Assembly (NCBI GenBank): GCA_012931725.1
Contig: CM022948.1
Span: forward strand, 78,254,276 to 78,318,275
Direction: 5' to 3'
DNA: 64,000 nt
DNA from: Litsea cubeba
Lineage: Eukaryota; Streptophyta; Magnoliopsida; Laurales; Lauraceae
The notes beneath the pieces are model-generated. The model had not been told where the DNA came from. It made no database searches and was given only the letters and a program-made list of their open reading frames with translations. Every line of letters starts with the position of its first letter. The stretch's first letter is position 1. A program made the position numbers and the translations under genes. Shown here piece by piece: positions 11,561 to 22,900 of this stretch.

Positions 11561-14500
11561 TCTCATTTTGTAACAATCTTCTTAAGATTTATACCACTGT
11601 TGACTTGTTGGTTCATCTGGTTTGACTTGTTGGTTTGTTTGGGTGTTTGGCTGGTTAGTATAGATCTCTTGTACTGTCTTTCTTTCTTCTTCAAAATGAA
11701 CTTTGTTACCACTAAAAGAAAACAACCGTGCTACACAGCCCAAGATAGAGCCCGGGCTGTGTAGACTTTTTGAAAAGAAAAACCCTTCTACCATTGTAGT
11801 AAAAAAACTGTTGAAGGCAGATCCTGTTCCATCTGCCTGGTTGATCCCATGAAGTTGAGAAAAGGCCTTCACAATGGAGATCCATATTACAGCGGGTTGA
11901 TAGAATCTCAGAGTTCGCTGCATCTATTGTGTGGTATTTGGTGGCATTGGGTATAGCACTCTTTAGTCTTTATGTCCCTGCTTCGTTTTGTTCTGTGTCT
12001 TTTGGGTTGATCGATATGGACTATTCTCTTATTTAATCTCTGTTTCCAATAAAAATACATGGAGATCTGTTTTCTAGTATTGAAACTGGGCAGTGGAATT
12101 GTATAAAGAAAAGGGGCAGTAGAAGTACATTCTCAGATTCACTTTATTTCTCGATGAACCCCAATATTGAAAAGATAAAATCATAAGGCTGTTGCTCCTA
12201 ATTTTGTTAGCTGGTACTTTTGCTAATATTTTATTCAAACTACTTATTGGCTGTAATAGATCAATGGTTTTTACTCTGTATCATTGCTATGAAGTAGAAT
12301 TTGCACTTTTGTCTGGTCTTTCTTCATGGAGAAATTGTTCATCACGCAAAAGAAAATCCTCATGTATTTTTACCTTCATCTAAACATGGTGGTCATAACC
12401 TTTCCATGAACACAATCTTTGCCACCCCTCTGAATTAGAGGGCACCCAAAATATCATTATGATCAGAATGATTTTCACATTGGATTGACATGAGAATTGC
12501 ATGATTAATTTACAAGGATGCACCCTACTGATTGACAAGTGAAAAAACATTTGGTAACATCCACTCTATCATGGGAGGTCATTGTGTTTTTTAAATTTAC
12601 AACCCAATGGTGATTCCCACTCATTGAGAGTGGCGAGTAGGTGCTGCCATTTCTCAGGTAGCTGGTGCAAAGGTGTTACAGTGTTTTCCTTTTTTTTTTG
12701 CACTTCGTTTTCAGAGCTTCAGATTAAATTTTCTTTTATTGACTACTAAAATATTTTTTTTGCATGCTACTCTTAATTCAATCGCCATATATATATTTCT
12801 TGAAAGTTAATTGGAGTGCTGCATTTGTGTTGACTTTTAGGTAGATGTGTCTGGCAATGGCACATCTTATTATGAGCCGATAGTGATGCAGCCTGCATTC
12901 TCGGTCAAGAAATAGATCTTTGCCTAAAGGGATTGGCCAAGTCCTTCAGCGTATTCATAGCACACTCACAATTAAACAAGCATAAATGAAAGAGAACTCG
13001 GAATTTTTTTTTTTTTGAATCATCAAAAGTGTCTTTCTTCAATAGAGTGCTTCTCAATATATAGGTGGGTAAGAACGTCGCCTCTCCCCTTGTCTCAGCA
13101 AGTTTGACTTTTTCCATAATCTAGAATAATGAAACCAATCATCCTATTTAATCCCTGAAATCTCTGCTAATTAATCCAAACCTAGACAATTATATATATA
13201 ATTGAAATAGAAATTCCCATAGTACCTGTCAGTCCTATTGGCTTGTGGGCTGAACTCAATGGATCTGGCCGGTTGACCCATGGGTCATCGGTCTGGCCTA
13301 GTTGACCTGGGTCTGGCTCGTATTGCATCAACTCTCCCTAGCTTGAAAAAACTCGACTCCGGCAACTAGGCGGCAAGTTAATGACTTGATAGTGCTCGTA
13401 GAAAGCTGGATTTAGGCATTGGAAGTTGGAAGCCATAATTCATGATGTATCGGGAAGCGGATGATTCTACCATTGAACAAGGAACTTCTGATCACCTCCC
13501 CAGCAAGTGGATACAATCTGATCATCAGATAGTCACATGTTTGTTACTTAATGAAATCTTTAACTTCGCAGGAACTTGTAAGAGCAGAACTAGCTGGTTC
13601 CTGTTTTGGTTATTGTGAAGGCAATCAACTTGGTCTTAGTACACGTCTATTTATTTTAGGGAAAATCTGATTTTAGTACAGATTACCTAAAAATGAAACT
13701 ACAAAGAGCATCTAGTGGCCCAAATATGTTTGTACTAGGATTCATGTTGGAAGTAGTACCCTTCTTTTTTTTTGCTAGAAGGAGAATTTTATTGAAATCA
13801 GAAAAAGCTACAGAAACTGATAGAAGGCTGGGTCCACCCTTTTCCCTTCTCTGTTGGTGTGGAAGTAGTAGTTTTTATGTTTTTCTCATGTTTCAAAAAG
13901 TTTTGCGTACAATATGGTCCAAGCTCCTTGATGAAAATTGACACCTCTAAGATTCCCATTTAATGCTGGTCCAATCATATTATTTGGGTCCTATGGCAAA
14001 GATTTTCCATGTATGTGATGACCTGTCATATGAATTATTTGGGTCAATAAGTAATTTTTTTCTCTCCACACATATAGAATAGGCCTAATGCCTTCATAAT
14101 GTTGAGTAAATGCTTGATCAAAACTAGCCTAATTGCAAAAATTATCTGTTCCAATTTTCACTGTTTGCTTTGCCAATTATTGTTTGCTTGATACTGGCTT
14201 CACTTTGCCTCTCTCTCTCTTTCTCTCAAATTGAAGGTTGTTTTTTTATTTTTTTATTTTTTTTTATGTTTGTTTCAGTGCTCATAGACTGTTGAATTAT
14301 CAACAAAGACAGCTGAGGTTCCCTTTCTGCACCACATTACTTAAGCGCTGACTGACATTTATCTTGGTCGCTTTGGTTGGTTTCAACTTTCAACAGTAGG
14401 CAAAGCTTGCTTTCAGATGTTTGGTGGAGAAAAACGCTTCTTCTTTCCTTTTTTCTATTTCCTTTGTTTTTTAAATTATATTTTTGGGATCGTAGTGAAG

Positions 14501-15740
14501 TTCCTAAGAATATCTTCATATTGGAACAGATCCTTACTTTCTCCAAGGACTGAGTCCTCCTGTAATTTTCTAAATTCAACTACATTGCTGTTGAGGAAAA
14601 TATGGTGGAGTATGTAATCTCATTAAACATCAACAGGTAATCACAAGCTAAATGTAGACCAGCAGACATTATCCTTATATGCACCAGGAGAGAATCCAAA
14701 TGTTAAGGATTTTACATGAACTACGCAAAATGTCTACAACCATGCAAGTTCCACAGTGGTCAGTCGAGTATGAACAAAAAGATTTAAAAGCTCAAAACAT
14801 CAAGAATTTTGTTTATAGTCATCTCGTCCTCAAGGTCTAGAATGTAGATTGTTGACCCAACTCCATTTACCAATATCTCCAATCCACATGGAATGAGAGC
14901 GTCGCTGTGGGCACCTTTCGAGCTGCAACAGTAGGGGAGTGAGTGGGCCGCTGGCTCCATGACATTGTGATCGCTAATAACATTTCCAGCTAGGGTTGGC
15001 AATTCCTGAAGTGATCAGCCCGGCCTGAACCAATACTGATGATTTAGAGCTCGAGTGGCCTCTATTTTACTCTCAGGCTGGGTTAAGTTTTCTTGGATTC
15101 GAGTGGTTACATGGTTGCTATTTTGACAATGTGGTTAACTTGAGCGAAACTTGTACCCAGCACAACCAGAGTCATTGGCATCCCAAGTTGGCATGGTGTT
15201 GTCAGTAAGAAGGTGCATTGTGTAGGTCAGAGTGTGGATTGGCAGATTGAGAGCTGCACCATTCTGGATTGGTATTAAATTACAATTTTTTTATTTTTTT
15301 TTGTTGTTTATATTATTTATTTAGAGTAGTTTATTAAAGTTGAAGATAACTTAGTGCCGCTGTAATAAATATTTTATTATCAATGGTCAGTTATAGACAA
15401 AACAAAGAAATTAAGATGGACATACCAAGAAGGAACAACTTAGGAAGGGCAAGGTGAAGACAGGTTAGTGTAGTACTTAGGGGTTGTTGAGTAGATTATT
15501 TCTAAGAACTGCTTTATTTTATGTAGTCAAAAGTCGAGCTCTAAAACATTAAAATTAAAAAGATGAAATACAAGCAGCTGAGATGTGCATTCAGTTATAA
15601 GGAAAAAGATAGTAACAAGAATAAGTTCATAAAGAAAACCTTCAACTAATTTAATTAAAAAAGAAAAAAAAGAAAAAAAAGTGCCATCTGCAACAGTTTG
15701 ATCATCCACATAAGATGCTAGAATCAACTCTTTTTAACCT
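11561..15740. other. Intergenic, 4.2 kb, no gene seen
   Basis: No supported gene. Items seen: an iterated GTTGAC/GGGTC repeat patch at about 13240-13330 (GGTTGACCCATGGGTCAT), and a probable minus-strand retroposon tail at 13770-13800 (poly-T then GCTAGAAGGAGAATTTTATTG). There are also T-rich and A-rich runs at 14240-14265 and 15660-15680. The minus-strand frame at 11582-11923 has no known domain. Confidence 0.4.
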
Positions 15741-15769
15741 ATGAAGGGCTATCGATGGAGGAAAGCAGG

Positions 15770-16055
15770 AGAAAGGGGACACTTGTATAACAGAGGAAAC
15801 ACAACAATGGAGGAATTTACACCCCATGATACATTATATCCAAGTCCCTTACCATTAACGTCAGGATTGAACCCTAGTTGTTCCCGCCCTAGATCTATCC
15901 AGTGTACGCATAGTCCTGTCAGATTATATGCCAAGGGGAAACCTCTTGTCGTAAAAAAAAAAAAAAAAAACACAGAGAGAGAGAGCGTTAGTCGTTTATG
16001 CAGTGAGGGAGGTGCCTCACCATTGAGTGTATAGTGAATTGCCATTAGACCAAGA
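15770..16055 (-). repeat. Possible tRNA-derived SINE (reverse strand)
   Basis: On the minus strand, an A-box-like TTGGTCTAATGGCAATTC (from about 16053) lies some 180 bases ahead of a B-box-like GGGTTCAATCCTG (complement near 15866). A poly-T/poly-A run and a GAGAGA stretch lie between them, so the unit may be a composite of two repeats. The separation is too large for a normal SINE head, so this call is weak. Confidence 0.25.
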
Positions 16056-16867
16056 ATTTTTTTATTTTTTATTAACTCTATCACAATCTTACATTCACTC
16101 GTACACTCTACCCAAGTTTCTAACCATGAGCACTACATGGAGTTAAAATAGAAAAGCATTACTTAACATAGGGTTAAGTGAAAAGAAGGGCATAGATCCG
16201 GAGACAAATCTAAGAATTAAGATTAGATTTGACAATGTCTATGATAACGACCTCAAATCTTTCCTTTCCCTTCACACAAATTAATTTACAGATCACATAA
16301 ACACACATAAAAAAGAGACATGAGAATGATGTTTCGAACAAATCTTGAAGTGTAAGATGTTCGATGTTACCTGTCTCTTTATTTTTCTATTATACCCTTT
16401 ACTTTACTTTACTTTACTTTACTTTGTCCGTATACTTTTATTTTCTATGAGAAAACTTGTGGCTAATGACATAATTGCAAACAAACAAATGGGGTTAGCC
16501 GGTTTAAAAAAGAAAGTAGATCCTCATTATCTATCAATGTCCCCGCCAAATTCCAACCATTCTTCAGCACCATCGTCCAAATTCAACAAATACTTGTAGT
16601 AGACATTGCCTTTCACCACCCTCCTTGGCGGTAAAAAAACACACACCCGCGGTGAAAAGGATGGCTACTATCCGTTGATGGTTTCTCGCCAAAAGGCAAA
16701 CTACCGTTACCGAACTGAAATGGGTATCTACTGTTTCTTCCTCTCATCTCTTCGGGGAAGTCGATGTAGAAGAAGAAGATCCCATTCCACGCGAGAGAAT
16801 CCAAACCCCAAAAGATGCCGGCCTTGGACGGCTCCCTTGTCGTCTTCCCTCCACGTTTTTCCCACTG

Positions 16868-16868
<1 letters not shown>
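16056..16868. other. Upstream flank of the CDK-like kinase
   Basis: Contains a pentanucleotide run (ACTTT)n at about 16400-16426 and otherwise unassigned DNA. The promoter and 5' leader of the kinase gene should lie at the right-hand end. Confidence 0.35.

Positions 16869-16869
<1 letters not shown>

Positions 16870-16912
<43 letters not shown>
16870..16912. repeat. (CT)n tract in kinase 5' leader
   Basis: About 21 CT units some 60 bases before the kinase ATG. In plants CT (GAGA-type) repeats are common in core promoters and leaders and can affect expression; a role here is inference. Confidence 0.9.
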
Positions 16913-16917
<5 letters not shown>

Positions 16918-16971
16918 TGGCAGGAAGTCGGATGATCTTTCACTGCATCAGCCCCCGGCGACAGAATTCAG

Positions 16972-19900
16972 ATGGGCTGTGCGCAGTCGAGGCCTTCCTC
17001 TGATTCCCCGCCTCGTGGCCTCGAGAAGCTGAAGCTCGAAAAGGGCTATGTGGGCGGCCGCCCGCCGGTAGTGTTAAAGCAGCTAGCTAGGATATCCAGC
17101 CACCAGAAACAGAGGGATGGCGCAGCAGGTGTTGCTGCAGAAGGTGGTAAGAGGGAAGGAAAGGTTCTGAGCAGAGAAGAAGAAGAAAAAGGAAATGGTG
17201 ATAGTGCTTCACAGAAGATGATCACAGTAGCGAAGAAGAGTGGTGGGGACGAGCTTAAAGATGGGTGGCCCCGTTGGCTCACTGACAATGTCCCAGTAGA
17301 AGCTCTCGCTGGATTGGTACGGAAGAGCGCTGACTCATACGACAAGCTCGCTAAGGTTTGCTTCAGATTGATTTTATTTGTTCTCGCGGTCTTCTTCTTA
17401 CTTTTTCTTTTTTGTTTTAACATGGATTGGATGGATGATTATAGGAAATGCATTAAATACTTTTCCATTTGAAGAGTTTGATATATGATGGTCTTGGACC
17501 AATCTTGCTTTTCAATTGAATTGACTCCTGGTCTTCCAAGCTTGAGATACTCTGGTTATGTCTCATGTTGTTTGAAAAACAAATAAGGCAGAAATGAAGA
17601 TGTTGGGTTTATGTCTTGTATTCCGGATTTACCGGAGTGGTCTATTGGTTAGCCAATGACCGGGTTCGCGCTTCCGCGCGCACGTGCACAACAGAAGAGA
17701 ATAAGGATTATCATGTTATCAATTTCTCCTTTAAATTTCATATAAAACTCTAATTTTGAGTAATTTCAGTGGAACAAATCTTTGCCAACTAAGGATAAAC
17801 TCTCTCTTTTTATTTTTATTTTTTTCAAAGTTAAATGATATGATATCATGTTAGATTTTCCTCTCGAATTTAAGTTTTTTGATTCAATATTCATATATTT
17901 CAAGACTTAGGTCTTATGGTGCATTGGGATGTAGCCCAATTTCAAGTGGTTGGAATAATTTGGCAAAAACAGATGACAATCTGTTTCGCTATTTGTTGGG
18001 ACAAAGCAGAAATCATAAACCATATTGATTTGGTGCAAAATAGTCTCACATGCAGCCGCAAATGCACGTCAGAACTGGTTAGCTACCTATCTATTCCATT
18101 CTGCCAAAGATGTTTCTACATGAATGCATTTGAAGTACGTGCAACTGCACTCATGGGCAAAAGCAGCAATTCATTATCTGATTTGGGCTTCAACTCTGCT
18201 GTCGCAGATAGGCCAGGGGACATACAGCAATGTGTACAAAGCTATCGACCGAGATACTGGTAAGATCGTTGCTCTAAAGAAGGTACGCTTTGACACATCA
18301 GAATCTGAGAGTGTGAGATTTATGGCAAGAGAGATAACGATACTGCGGAGACTCAATCATCCCAACGTAATCAAGCTTGAAGGCCTGGCTACTTCAAGAA
18401 TGCAGTATAGCCTTTACTTGGTCTTCGATTTCATGCAGTCAGACTTAGCGAAAATCATCTCTCATCCAGATAGAAGGCTCACAGAGCCACAGGTGGTTTA
18501 AACTTGTCATTAGTCATTGCACTTGAGCACTGCTTTCCATGTTGTCTCATACAGATTTTTTACTTGTAATGTAATTCAAGTGCTTGGATCTGTGCGGCTT
18601 ATTGTCGGTTTTCTCCAGGTCAAGTGTTACATGCAGCAGCTGCTTGCAGGACTGCAGCACTGCCATGAAAGAAGGATTTTACATAGAGACGTCAAGGGAT
18701 CAAATCTGTTGATTGATAAAAATGGCACGCTGAAAATTGCAGATTTTGGTCTCGCTATCTATTGTAATCCCAACCAAAAGCGCCCTCTTACTAGCAGAGT
18801 TGTGACACTCTGGTATAGAGCCCCTGAACTGCTGTTAGGTTCGACTGATTATGGTGTTGGTATTGATCTTTGGAGCGTAGGGTGCCTTTTGGCAGAGATG
18901 TTTGCAGGGAGACCAATCATGCCTGGTAGGAATGAGGTAATTACTATTTCCTATATACTTAATTCATAGATTACCATGAAAACATATGATTAGAACTCCT
19001 TGGTTGTCTTCAGGTGGAGCAACTTCATAGGATCTTTAAGTTGTGTGGATCACCACCAGAGGACTATTGGAAAAAACTGAAGTTGACTACTGATTTTAGA
19101 CCGCAACCATACAAACCCAGTCTTCTAGAAACTTTCAGAGACCTCCCTGCCTCTTCCTTGGGTCTCTTGAGTAGCCTTCTTGCTCTTGACCCTGCACATC
19201 GTGGTACTGCAACTTGTGCCCTCCAAAGTGAAGTAAGTAATTGTCATAATTATAAGTTTGAATACTTCATTTTGCTTAAAAGAGGGGCACACTGTGCCCG
19301 CTTTTACATAAATATTAAATGAAGTTTCTATTTGTTTATGAATCTTTGTGAACTAAAATTTATTCCCTGTTCTCATATCAAGCTTGTAACACTAGCTTCT
19401 TCAAAATATGTCATGTTCTTATTATCAGACTATTAGCGCATAAATCATTCAGCAATAACTAAGCTTCTAAGTTGCAATGATTTTAGGCTCCATGTATCTT
19501 TTTTTCATCATTTGGCTTATATTCATTAAGGTTGGGAATCATGAAATGCATGGTAGTTTAGTTGAAATGCTTAGTTGGATTTTTATCAGAAGGAAAAACA
19601 AGAGAGAAGAATTATCTTTATGCAAAAAGATATTATTAGTTTAAAGATCTGTGGTGCAAACCAGAAACTGAAATTTAATTGTTTTAGTTCCCAAAACGGC
19701 CTCGAAATTAAAATGGTTTAATAAGTCCAGTCTCTAACCGGATTGTGGACTTGGGATCCAGAGAGGTTCTCGTCCTATAACCAGTTCTGAGTGTTCTTAC
19801 CAGTCAACACTCCTGAGGGCATTTAATACATGCCTTGACAACATGTAGGAAATCATGAGGCCCACATGCCACGGGTCCCACGTCAGATCGAGCAAGGTGG

Positions 19901-22900
19901 ATCCCAACAGAGAATACAATCCCACTTAATGTAAGACTTGATCTGTCACTACAAATAAGACTCCCAATAGGATTAGTGAATGTGAGTTTCTTGGCGAAGT
20001 CTCCAGTAAGTGTGACTCTTCGGGACTTGTCTATATAAGATAATGGAGCCCTAGGGTTGGTAATTATTTCATTCCCATAGGAAAGACAAGAGGCAAAGAG
20101 ATCTGCGGAGCTTCCCAATCACCCAAACGCACATAAATCTCTGGCCGAGTGTCGGAGTCTCTGCATCCAAGTCCATCATATCTTACATGCAATATGGATT
20201 TACGTCTCTTCCTCTTTCCGGTCTAAGTTAGTGGTGGAGAGTGACTCTCTTAATGTCATTTCATGGGTTTTCGGTCGTCTTTCCTTTGAAATTTCAGTTT
20301 TACATGAAGGAGATTAAATCCTTATCATCTTCAATTCAAGTGTCATTTCATCATGTTGGGAGAGCGGCCAATGGATTTGCAGACTCACTTGCAAAGCAAT
20401 GGGTGCATAGGTCAATTGATTTGGTAGCTTTCACCATGTAATTTGTTTGCGTTTCTCTTTGGTATAATGCTTTTATACCTTCAGCCCCTTTCGTGTTGTA
20501 AGGTTGCTCGTATTCTGGTGTTTCTCTTTAATATAATTCATTGTTACCAATTAAAAAAAAAATCATGCATTAGCTAAAGGGTTCTAATTCACATTCACCA
20601 GCATCCACCCCTCTTGGAGAGGGAATTAAAAGTCTGCAACCTCTACCTCTCACGTTTGTAACCTTCACTGCTGAATGATGCACCAACCATTAGCAACTAG
20701 CAACATTAAACATGTACTTTCCCTACTATCAACTTACTCAATTTGTGTCTATAGAGTGCTTTCTTTCATTTTCACAAATATCATGGACATTTTGAAAATA
20801 CAGTTGCGATTGTGAGACTTCTGTGGAACAACAATTTCCTGAAAATATTGCGACATTTTAAAAATACAGGTAAAATTGAAAATGCTGCAAAAATATTGCA
20901 ATGGAACTTCAGAAAAGGTGATGTGATTATAAAATTTAACTTGACATTTATGTATTTATTTCTATATATATATATCTATTATTTGAAAGTTTTCTTGTGA
21001 AATTTTCCAAAAAATATCCCAATTGTTCCCCAAGACGATACTTTCCCATGAGCAAGATTCTTGTCACTGCTTTCTTTAAGTTCCATTGCAGCTTTTATAT
21101 GTAGCCTTCATTCTTTTGGGCTGCTGTGTTCTTGAGATAAGGAATTTCTCTTAAAACTGCATTTCTCAGCAATCTATAAAGCCTTCACACTTGTTTGCAA
21201 AGTGAAGACTCCAAAACTGCAAGTATGGAAAGTTAAAATATTTATTAATGCAATTTAAAAGACATCTTTCCATTCAACTCAATGACCTTTTTTTGGTGCT
21301 GACTCATTGCTCTTCAACAATCTTCATCCTCTCATCAATCAGGATACCAATGTCTTTCTGATCCTTCACTAATATCATTTGATATAATTTCATTTCTAAA
21401 GAGAGAGGAGGACCTGTAGGGTTGGGGGTTGTTTTAGCATGGATCCCCAGCCAGCACATGTGAATGCAGTGATTCTCTTGGTTCTTGTCACGAGTCTTGG
21501 TCCGCATATTAGATGTGGTTATGATCATTAAGAATTAAGACATGAATGCTCAAACACTGGAATTTACAAATGCTGGAGAGTACTACATGTGTCCTTACTA
21601 CTACTACTATGGTTGTACCTTTCTTTGGAAACAACTTTCCAAGCTGGTGGTTGTTCTATATTGTAACTTTCTTCAGGGACCTAATGGGCCGGTCAATGGA
21701 AAAATGCTATTCTTCTTCTGTCAAGCTTATGTACAATGTTTTATATCTGTTTATATTGAAAATTGATTATGAAATTGAAGTTCATTTATACATTTACCAT
21801 TTTAAAAAAGAGTTTAATATACATGCGCACAACAAAAATACAGTATAGGAAGTGGCTGGAAGAATTTTGCATCATGTTGTGAGATTTCATATTGTTAAGT
21901 GCTTATCTTATGTTGTAAACTAAGAAGTACTTCTTTCTTTCAGTTCTTTAGCACAAGCCCTTTGGCATGCGGCCTTTCAGGTCTACCTGTTATCTATAAA
22001 GGAGAAGACTATGAATTGATTCAATACCATGAAAAGCGAAAGTAAGTTTATCAATATCTCCCGTTTAATACATTATTCCATTTTATCTTTTTTTTAATGA
22101 TTAAAATGAACATGATCTGGTTATGCCATTCTTGTTTATATGAAGTCCTCTTGCATCCTTTGGTTGATGGCCCCTTCTCAATGGTTCGTTACTGATACTT
22201 TTTTTTTTACTAGCATAACCCACTCTTTGGCTTCTTTAATTGTGGTCCTTTTCAAGAACGGCTGCTTACCACTCAGGTAAGGAGTGTCAGTTCTTACCTG
22301 GCTGCCCGGGGTTCGAACCTTGGGTACGTCACCTCTTCCCACTTGTGCGGGCTTCTTTCCCACTTGAGTGGGCTGCCTTCCTGTGTGTATGAGAGCTCTC
22401 TCTTGGGTCCCAGCCCCATTGGCTGGTGTACCAAAAAAATAAAAAATTTGTGGTCCTTTTCCGATGGTCTCATATCTTACTGAGATGTATTGTGGTGGCC
22501 CTACTGACCTATTTCCATTTTCCTCCATGCATAGCTCTTTGGCATGTGCCTGTCCCAAGCTTGGATGGCAGAGGAGAGTTTAATCAGGCTTGCAACCGGC
22601 AATAAAAGCTTGCCAAATAATATTTTGGATTCTACTTCAAGAAAAGTAGCACTTAACCAACCCTGGTTAATGAGACAAGGCCATAATCATATGATGTTAA
22701 TGTTTAGATTAATAACCATTAAAAAAAAATTATGACAACATTATGGCATTGAAATTTTTTATATCTTGCACAAAATATGATTTTATAATATGCAAGAATG
22801 TGGAAGGAAACTTCAATTGTAGAATTTTCTTGAACGTAAGTTTCAATAGTAAATTTGCAATGCCATTAAAATGTTATCCCCATTTTATTCTTATAAAAAT

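Noticed and set aside
11582..11923. 113-codon minus-strand open frame
   Set aside because: No recognised domain, no promoter or splice context, and it sits next to a dead LINE RT fragment.
21304..21528. 74-codon minus-strand frame in kinase intron 4
   Set aside because: No recognisable family and no supporting context; likely chance.
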